A DNA stretch of 59,315 bases from Burkholderiales bacterium (lineage in GTDB: Bacteria > Pseudomonadota > Gammaproteobacteria > Burkholderiales > SG8-39): contig JAHDYJ010000016.1 in the NCBI GenBank assembly GCA_023383795.1, forward strand, positions 1-59,315. Reading direction: 5' to 3'. The notes under the pieces are model-generated. The model saw only the letters and a program-made list of their open reading frames with translations, did not search any database and had not been told where the DNA came from. Both the position numbers and the translations under genes were made by a program. Within the stretch, counting starts at the first letter, position 1, and every line of letters begins with the position of its first letter. Below are positions 54,142-59,315 of the stretch, in pieces.

Positions 54142-55319
54142 AACTGGCGGCGGCCGCGGCGCTCGCAGGCGCGCTGCCGCTCGGCTTCACGCACGCCGCC
54201 GATCCGATCAAGATCGGCGCGGTGGCGCCGAAGACCGGCCCCCTCGCCGGTGGCGCGGCCATCACGCACTGGCCGAACGTCCAGCTCTGGGTGCACCAGG
54301 TGAACGAGCGCGGCGGCCTCAGGATGAGGGACGGCAGCCGGCGCAAGGTCGAGCTGATCGAGTACGACGACCGGACCAACCCGGGCGAGACCATCAAGGC
54401 GGTCGAGCGGCTCGCCACCCAGGACAAGGTCGACTTCATCGTCGCGCCCTACGGCACCGGCCTCAACCTCGCCGCGGCGCCGGTGTTCGCCAAGTACGGC
54501 TATCCGCAGATCGCCTGCACGTCGGTCACCGACAAGGTTCCCGAGCTGACGAAGCGCTATCCGAGCATCTTCTTCACTCTCGGAACGACCACCGCGTTCG
54601 CGAACTCGGTCGCGGAGGTCCTCAACAAGCTGCGCGCCGAGGGCAAGATCGGGAACCGGGTCGCGATGGTCAACGTGGCCGACGCGTTCGGCATCGAGCT
54701 CGCCGAAGCAGCGCGTCCGATCTTCAAGACCGCCGGCCTCGAGATCGTCTACGACCGGTCCTACCCGCTCGGCACCCAGGACCTGTCGCCGATCGTCAAG
54801 GGGGCGAGGGCCGCCAACCCGGACGCCTTCGTCGCCTGGTCGTACCCGCCCGACACCTTCGCGATCACCGAGCAGTCGAAGATCGAGGGCCTCAACGTGA
54901 AGGCCTACTACACGGCCGTGGCGACCGCGTTCCCCGCCTACCGCGGCAAGTTCGGCAAGTCGATCGAGGGTCACCTCGGCGCCGGCGGCGTCAACCTCGA
55001 CACGCCCGAGATGAAGGCCTATCTCGCCGCGCACAAGAAGGTGACCGGCAAGGACGCCGACTATTGGGCGAGCCCGGTGACCTACGCCGGCCTGCAGGTG
55101 CTCGAGCAGGCGATCGAGGCGGTCGGCACCGACCGCAAGGCGGTGACCGAGTACATCAAGAAGGCCACGTTCAAGACGGTCATGGGCCACTGGAAGTTCG
55201 TCAACCAGTCGATCCACGAGTTCTGGACCGTCGGCCAGTGGCAGAACGGCCTGTTCCACGGCGTGTCCTCGACCGGCCTGCCCGGCGCGAAGCCGGTGAT
55301 CGCCAAGCCCGGCTGGTAA
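54120..55319 (+). CDS. Liv-type ABC transporter periplasmic binding protein
   Basis: A 399-residue receptor of the branched-chain amino acid type (peripla_BP_6). GTG 54120 has a GAAGGAGG site. The N-terminus YRRTALKLAAAAALAGALPL resembles a Tat or Sec signal; mature protein starts near ADPIKIGAVAPKTGPLAGG. Typical family segments follow (VELIEYDDRTNPGETIKAVE, YPLGTQDLSPIVKGARAANP). In such organisms these proteins often bind aromatic acids rather than amino acids, so the ligand is open. An intrinsic terminator follows before the permease genes. Confidence 0.92.
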   Translation: MYRRTALKLAAAAALAGALPLGFTHAADPIKIGAVAPKTGPLAGGAAITHWPNVQLWVHQVNERGGLRMRDGSRRKVELIEYDDRTNPGETIKAVERLATQDKVDFIVAPYGTGLNLAAAPVFAKYGYPQIACTSVTDKVPELTKRYPSIFFTLGTTTAFANSVAEVLNKLRAEGKIGNRVAMVNVADAFGIELAEAARPIFKTAGLEIVYDRSYPLGTQDLSPIVKGARAANPDAFVAWSYPPDTFAITEQSKIEGLNVKAYYTAVATAFPAYRGKFGKSIEGHLGAGGVNLDTPEMKAYLAAHKKVTGKDADYWASPVTYAGLQVLEQAIEAVGTDRKAVTEYIKKATFKTVMGHWKFVNQSIHEFWTVGQWQNGLFHGVSSTGLPGAKPVIAKPGW

Positions 55320-55352
55320 GACGCGCGCCAGCCACACTGCAGTGTCCGAAGG

Positions 55353-55389
55353 CGCCCCGGTGTGAAGTGCCCGCACCGGGGTGTTTTTT
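55353..55389 (+). terminator. Intrinsic terminator after the binding protein gene
   Basis: CCCCGGTG and CACCGGGG form an 8-bp stem with an 11-base loop, followed by tgtttttt. It lies 35 bases after the stop and 15 before the first permease start, so it probably gives more binding protein than permease. Confidence 0.8.
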
Positions 55390-55404
55390 CCGCCTGACGC
55401 GGCG

Positions 55405-56271
55405 ATGGACATCCTGATCACCGGCATCCTGCTCGGGGCGACCTACTCGCTGATCGCGATGGGGCTCACGCTGCAGTACGGCGTGGCCCGCATCATGAAC
55501 CTCGCCAACGGCGAGATGCTGGTCGCCGGCGCTTTCGGCGCGTTCTGGGTGTTCACCGCCCAGCAGGCGAGCCCGTTCGCCGCTGCGCTCGTCGTGGTGC
55601 CCGGCGCGTTCGCGCTGAACTGGCTCATCTACCGCTACCTGCTGCGGCCGCTCGTCCGGCGCGCGAAGAACCGCGGCATGCTCGAAGTCGACAGCATCCT
55701 CGCCACCTTCGGCATGAGCTTCGTCCTGGTCGGGATCATGCTGATGGTGTTCGGCGGGGGATACTTCACCTATTCGTATCTCGCCGAGCCGTTCGAGATC
55801 TTCGGCAGCCCGTTCGCGCTGAACCGCGTGGTCGCGTGCCTGGTCGCGGTGGCGATCTCCGGGCTGCTCTATTGGGGCCTGAACGGCACGCGCACCGGCA
55901 TGGCGCTGCGCGCGCTCGCGGTCGACCCGGCCGCCGCGGGGCTGGTCGCGATCGACGTGCCGCGCATGTCCGCGTTCTCCTTCGCGCTCGGCGGCGCGGT
56001 GACCGCGGCTGGCGGCATCGTGCTCAGCACCTTTCTCACGATGGACGCCTCGATCGGCGTCGTCTTCACCATGAAGGCGCTGATCATCGTGATCATGGGC
56101 GGCGTCGGCGACGTGCGCGGCGCGATCGTTGCCGCCTTGATCCTCGGGCTCGCCGAGACCGCCGTCGCGAGCCTGATCGACCCGGGGCTCACGCTCGCCG
56201 CGGCCTACCTGCTCTTCATCCTGGTCCTGCTGCTCCGGCCCGAGGGGCTCTTCGGGAGACGCCAGTCGTGA
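55405..56271 (+). CDS. Liv-type ABC transporter permease (LivH-like)
   Basis: A 288-residue inner-membrane permease with about eight helices. The start ATG 55405 gives MDILITGILLGATYSLIAMG, the typical opening, and the segment YGVARIMNLANGEMLV follows. The cytoplasmic coupling loop NGTRTGMALRALAVDP, which contacts the ATPase, is present. Overlaps the next permease by four bases. Confidence 0.93.
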   Translation: MDILITGILLGATYSLIAMGLTLQYGVARIMNLANGEMLVAGAFGAFWVFTAQQASPFAAALVVVPGAFALNWLIYRYLLRPLVRRAKNRGMLEVDSILATFGMSFVLVGIMLMVFGGGYFTYSYLAEPFEIFGSPFALNRVVACLVAVAISGLLYWGLNGTRTGMALRALAVDPAAAGLVAIDVPRMSAFSFALGGAVTAAGGIVLSTFLTMDASIGVVFTMKALIIVIMGGVGDVRGAIVAALILGLAETAVASLIDPGLTLAAAYLLFILVLLLRPEGLFGRRQS

Positions 56272-57206
56272 CCCGTGCGGAGGCCAGGAACCTCGCCCTC
56301 GCCGCCGCGGCGTTCGCGCTGCTCGCGTTCCTGCCGTTCCTGAAGGACAGCGGCTACCTCCTGTCGGTGTCCGTCTCGATCGCCATGTACACAGTGCTCG
56401 CCACGTCGTGGGCGCTGTTCTCGGGCCCGACGCACTACATCTCGCTCGCGACGGCCGCGTTCTACGGGCTCGGCGCCTACGTCGTGGCGGCGGGCATCGG
56501 CACGATCTCCTATCCGCTGCTGCTCGTGCTGGCGGGCATCGCCGGCGCGGTGCTGGCGCTCGCGGTCGGGGTCACGACGCTGCGGCTGTCGGGCGTGTAC
56601 TTCGTGATCTTCACGCTCGGCCTCGCGGAGCTGATTCGCCAGGTGGTGACCTGGGTGCAAAACAACCTGACCGGCAGCCGCGGGATGTACGTCCTCACCG
56701 AGATCACCGAGCGGATCATCTACTGGGAGCTGCTCGGCCTCGCGGCGCTGGTGTACCTGGTCGGCTGGCTCGTCGCGCGCTCGCGGCTCGGGTTCGCGCT
56801 GCGCATCATCGGCAACGACGAGCTGGTGGCCGCGCACGTCGGCATCAACTCGGCCGCGGCGAAGCTGATCCTGTTCGTGATCTCGGGCGTGTTCGCGGCG
56901 GTGGTCGGCGCGGTGATGGCGCCGCGCTACACCTACATCGAGCCGAGCATTGCCTACTCGCCGGAGCTGTCGTTCCAGGTGGTGATCATGGCGTTGATCG
57001 GCGGCGCGCATCGCCTGTGGGGCCCGCTAGTCGGCGTGATCCCGTTCGCGCTGCTGTGGGAGCTGATCGCGGCGCGCTTTCCGACGCAGACCGTTCTCCT
57101 GCTCGGCGTTGCGTTCCTGCTGATCGTGTACTTCATTCCGCACGGCGTGGTCGGCCGCATCGAGTCCGCGCTCGAGCGCCTGCGGCGGGGAACCCGCCGT
57201 GGCTGA
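56268..57206 (+). CDS. Liv-type ABC transporter permease (LivM-like)
   Basis: A 312-residue inner-membrane permease. The start is GTG 56268, overlapping the previous stop (gtga). Family motifs are GPTHYISLATAAFYGLGAY and the coupling loop SRLGFALRIIGNDELVAAHVG. Ends eight bases into the first ATPase gene, a sign of coupled translation. Confidence 0.92.
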   Translation: MTRAEARNLALAAAAFALLAFLPFLKDSGYLLSVSVSIAMYTVLATSWALFSGPTHYISLATAAFYGLGAYVVAAGIGTISYPLLLVLAGIAGAVLALAVGVTTLRLSGVYFVIFTLGLAELIRQVVTWVQNNLTGSRGMYVLTEITERIIYWELLGLAALVYLVGWLVARSRLGFALRIIGNDELVAAHVGINSAAAKLILFVISGVFAAVVGAVMAPRYTYIEPSIAYSPELSFQVVIMALIGGAHRLWGPLVGVIPFALLWELIAARFPTQTVLLLGVAFLLIVYFIPHGVVGRIESALERLRRGTRRG

Positions 57207-57933
57207 GCGGACCGTGCTCGACATCCAGAGCGTCGCCAAGCGCTTCGGCGGCCTGCTCGCGGTGGACCAGCTGAGCTTCGCGGTGCGCGAGAACGAGGTG
57301 CTCGGGCTGATCGGTCCGAACGGCTCGGGCAAGACGACGGTGCTCAACCTGATCTCCGGGGCGTTCAAGCCCACCGCCGGCGACATCTATCTCGACGACC
57401 GGCTGATCACCGACCGGCCGGCGCGCCACATCGCGCGCGCCGGCGTCGGGCGCACCTTCCAGCTCGTGCGCGTCCTGCCCTCGCTGACGGTGCTCGAGAA
57501 CGTGATGGCCGGCGCGGTGTTCGGCCACAAGCGCCTGTGGGGGCGCGAGGCGCGCAAGTACGCCGAGCGCCAGCTCGAGCGGGTCGGCATGGCGCACGCG
57601 ATCGGCATGCCGACCGCGGCGCTCACCTACATCGACGAGAAGCGGGTCGAGCTCGCGCGCGCGCTCGCCTCCGACCCGCGCGTCCTGCTGCTCGACGAAT
57701 GGCTGGCCGGCCTCAACCCGACCGAGCTGCAGACCGGCATCGCGCTGATCCGGAGCCTGCGCGAGGAGGGCCGCACCGTCGTGCTCGTCGAGCACGTCAT
57801 GGACGCGATCCGCAGCCTGTGCGACCGGTGCGTGGTCATGAGCGGCGGGGTCAAGATAGCCGAGGGCACGCCGGCCGAAACGCTCGCCGACCGCGAGGTG
57901 ATCCGCGCCTATCTCGGAGACGACGATGCTTGA
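57199..57933 (+). CDS. Liv-type ABC transporter ATPase (LivG-like)
   Basis: A 244-residue ABC ATPase. Walker A is GPNGSGKTT near residue 35 and Walker B LLLDEW near 170. The signature region reads LTYIDEKRVELARALASDP, which departs from the usual LSGGQ; the family LivG proteins normally have LPYGxQ, so TYIDEKR is a variant. The start is GTG 57199. Overlaps livF by eight bases. Confidence 0.9.
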   Translation: MAERTVLDIQSVAKRFGGLLAVDQLSFAVRENEVLGLIGPNGSGKTTVLNLISGAFKPTAGDIYLDDRLITDRPARHIARAGVGRTFQLVRVLPSLTVLENVMAGAVFGHKRLWGREARKYAERQLERVGMAHAIGMPTAALTYIDEKRVELARALASDPRVLLLDEWLAGLNPTELQTGIALIRSLREEGRTVVLVEHVMDAIRSLCDRCVVMSGGVKIAEGTPAETLADREVIRAYLGDDDA

Positions 57934-59011
57934 GTGCCGCGAGCTCACGGTCGCCTACGGGCAGCATCGGGCGCTCGACGGCGTCTCGCTCGGGATCGCG
58001 CCGGGCGAGATCGTCGTGATCCTCGGCGCCAACGGCGCCGGCAAGAGCACGCTCCTGCGGGCGATCGCCGGGCTCGTGCCGCCGGCCGCGGCGAGCGGGA
58101 TCGCGATCGGCGGCCGTCCGGTCGCCGGCCTGCCGCCGCACGAGATCGTCGAGGCGGGCCTCGCGCTGGTGCCGGAGGGGCGCCAGCTCTTCGGCGATCT
58201 CAGCGTCGAGGAGAACCTCCTCCTCGGCGCCTATGCGCGGCGCGCGCGCGCGGCGGAGCGGGAGAATCTCGAGCGCGTGCTCGCGCTCTTCCCGAAGCTC
58301 GCCGAGCGCCGCGCGCAGGTCGCACGCACGATGAGCGGCGGCGAGCAGCAGATGGTCGCGATCGGGCGCGCGCTGATGTCGGCGCCGTCGGTCCTGATGC
58401 TGGACGAGCCTTCGCTCGGGCTGTCGCCGAAGCTGTGCACCGCGCTCTTCAGGACGCTCGCCGAGGTGCGCCGGACCGGCGTCGGCATCCTGCTCGTGGA
58501 GCAGAACGCGCGCCAGGGTCTCGCGATCGCCGACCGCGGCTATCTTCTCGAGAACGGCCGCATCGTCGGCGAAGGCCCGGCGGCGGCCCTGGCGCAGGAT
58601 CCGGCGGTGCAGAAGGCGTACCTCGGCGGCGCCGCGGCGACGGCGACCGGACCGGAGCACGCCGTCGAGCGCCCGAGCGCGCAGGCGGCCGCGCCCGCGG
58701 TCTCGGCGCCGCCGGCGGCGATGCCGAGATTCGTGCCGACGCCGCGGGCCGATACGCTGATTCCGCAGTCGATCGACGAGCTCGCGCGCCGCGCGGGCGA
58801 GATCCAGACCGAGCACGTCCGCGCGGCGCGCGGCGCGCGCGCCACCGCCGCGCCGATCGGCGCCGCGCACGGCATCGGCACCGATACGCTGAGCGAGGCG
58901 CTCGCCAGGATCGAGGCCGCGGCGGCGAGAGCGCGCATCCGCGAACCCGAGCCGAAGCCGCGGCCGGCTTCCGAGCGGGGCGGCGCGTCGGACGCAGACA
59001 AAGGAGAGTGA
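57926..59011 (+). CDS. Liv-type ABC transporter ATPase (LivF-like) with a long C-terminal extension
   Basis: A 361-residue protein. The first 235 residues are a normal LivF ATPase: Walker A GANGAGKST, signature MSGGEQQMVAIGRAL, Walker B VLMLDEPSLGLSP and a His/Gln-loop region VEQNARQGL. The remaining 125 residues are an extension: an Ala/Pro-rich linker (about 236-270) and then two amphipathic, probably helical stretches (SIDELARRAGEIQTEH and LSEALARIEAAAARARI). LivF proteins usually end near 240, so the tail is unusual; its role is unknown. The aldehyde dehydrogenase gene begins one base after the stop. Confidence 0.92.
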   Translation: MLECRELTVAYGQHRALDGVSLGIAPGEIVVILGANGAGKSTLLRAIAGLVPPAAASGIAIGGRPVAGLPPHEIVEAGLALVPEGRQLFGDLSVEENLLLGAYARRARAAERENLERVLALFPKLAERRAQVARTMSGGEQQMVAIGRALMSAPSVLMLDEPSLGLSPKLCTALFRTLAEVRRTGVGILLVEQNARQGLAIADRGYLLENGRIVGEGPAAALAQDPAVQKAYLGGAAATATGPEHAVERPSAQAAAPAVSAPPAAMPRFVPTPRADTLIPQSIDELARRAGEIQTEHVRAARGARATAAPIGAAHGIGTDTLSEALARIEAAAARARIREPEPKPRPASERGGASDADKGE

Positions 59012-59012
59012 C

Positions 59013-59315
59013 ATGGCACGAGTGTTCGAGGGCTTGTTCATCGGGGGCCGCAACATCGCCACCGCGCGCACGTTCTCCGACCTGAATCCGGCCGACGGTT
59101 CGGTCTGGGCCGAAATACCGGACGGCGGCCGCGAGGAGGCGCGGGCGGCGATCGCGGCGGCGCACGCCGCGTTCGGAAGCTGGTCGGCGCTGCCGTTCAC
59201 GCGGCGCGCCCACTACATGCTCGAGATCGCCGCGGTGTTCGAGCGCCGCAAGATGGAGATCGTCGAGGCGCTGCAGGCCGAGGGCGGCGGCTGGTTCGGC
59301 AAGGGCATGTTCGAG
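59013..59315 (+). CDS. Aldehyde dehydrogenase (3' end beyond window)
   Basis: The first 101 residues of an aldehyde dehydrogenase: GLFIGGRNIATARTFSDLNP at the start and the helix HAAFGSWSALPFTRRAHYML, which fit the N-terminal NAD-binding domain. The catalytic part lies outside. ATG 59013 has AAGGAGAG upstream, overlapping the end of the ATPase gene. Co-transcription with the importer suggests that the imported compound or its product is an aldehyde or alcohol, perhaps aromatic. Confidence 0.85.
   Translation, partial: MARVFEGLFIGGRNIATARTFSDLNPADGSVWAEIPDGGREEARAAIAAAHAAFGSWSALPFTRRAHYMLEIAAVFERRKMEIVEALQAEGGGWFGKGMFE

Overview
The window is very GC-rich chromosomal DNA, most likely from a betaproteobacterium related to Burkholderiales. 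The gene order htpX, rsmB, DUF4390, ntrY, ntrX, trkA, trkH at the left end is a conserved betaproteobacterial arrangement, and the rest is dense with TRAP, TAXI and Liv-type importers, acyl-CoA enzymes and aromatic-degradation genes.

Left part (1-20.6 kb): housekeeping genes. These are the end of the membrane protease HtpX, rRNA methyltransferase RsmB, a DUF4390 protein, an NtrY/NtrX-like two-component pair, the TrkAH potassium system, a lipoprotein, an ECF-type permease, RidA, cobalamin-dependent methionine synthase MetH, a rhodanese, three membrane transporters, a cupin, a MarR regulator and an exported FecR-domain protein. MetH has an unusual leader with a promoter, a terminator-like attenuator and a small ORF that repeats the start of metH itself. 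Two tandem copies of a short inverted-repeat element sit at its 3' end and supply its stop codon.

Middle part (20.9-46.3 kb): catabolic genes. A CoA-ester cluster (SDR, two crotonase-family proteins, acyl-CoA dehydrogenase, TetR regulator) carries two palindromic TGAATGA-N4-TCATTCA sites. A HpaH-like hydratase diverges from it. Then come a TRAP transporter operon with a cupin, an amidohydrolase and an AprAB/fumarate-reductase-like flavoprotein-ferredoxin pair; a GntR regulator with a 2-hydroxymuconic semialdehyde dehydrogenase and a class III extradiol dioxygenase; a TAXI-type TRAP transporter flanked by two class II aldolase-fold proteins; a two-subunit molybdenum hydroxylase; and further dehydrogenases.

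Selenocysteine island (46.5-53.8 kb): the highlight. It encodes SelA, SelB and tRNA-Sec, together with three genes interrupted by an in-frame TGA that are best read as selenoproteins: an AhpD/carboxymuconolactone-decarboxylase-like protein with a CxxU motif, a cytosolic peroxiredoxin-like protein with UxxC, and an exported peroxiredoxin-like protein with UxxC. Each TGA is followed by a hairpin at the spacing expected for a bacterial SECIS, and the two peroxiredoxin hairpins have the same AGUUG loop and one compensatory base-pair change. A thioredoxin starts the same gene string, so the island looks like a self-contained selenium-based thiol peroxidase system sitting beside its own decoding machinery.

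Right end (53.8-59.3 kb): a Liv-type ABC importer (binding protein, two permeases, two ATPases) with a promoter and palindromic operator in front and an intrinsic terminator after the binding-protein gene, followed by the start of an aldehyde dehydrogenase.
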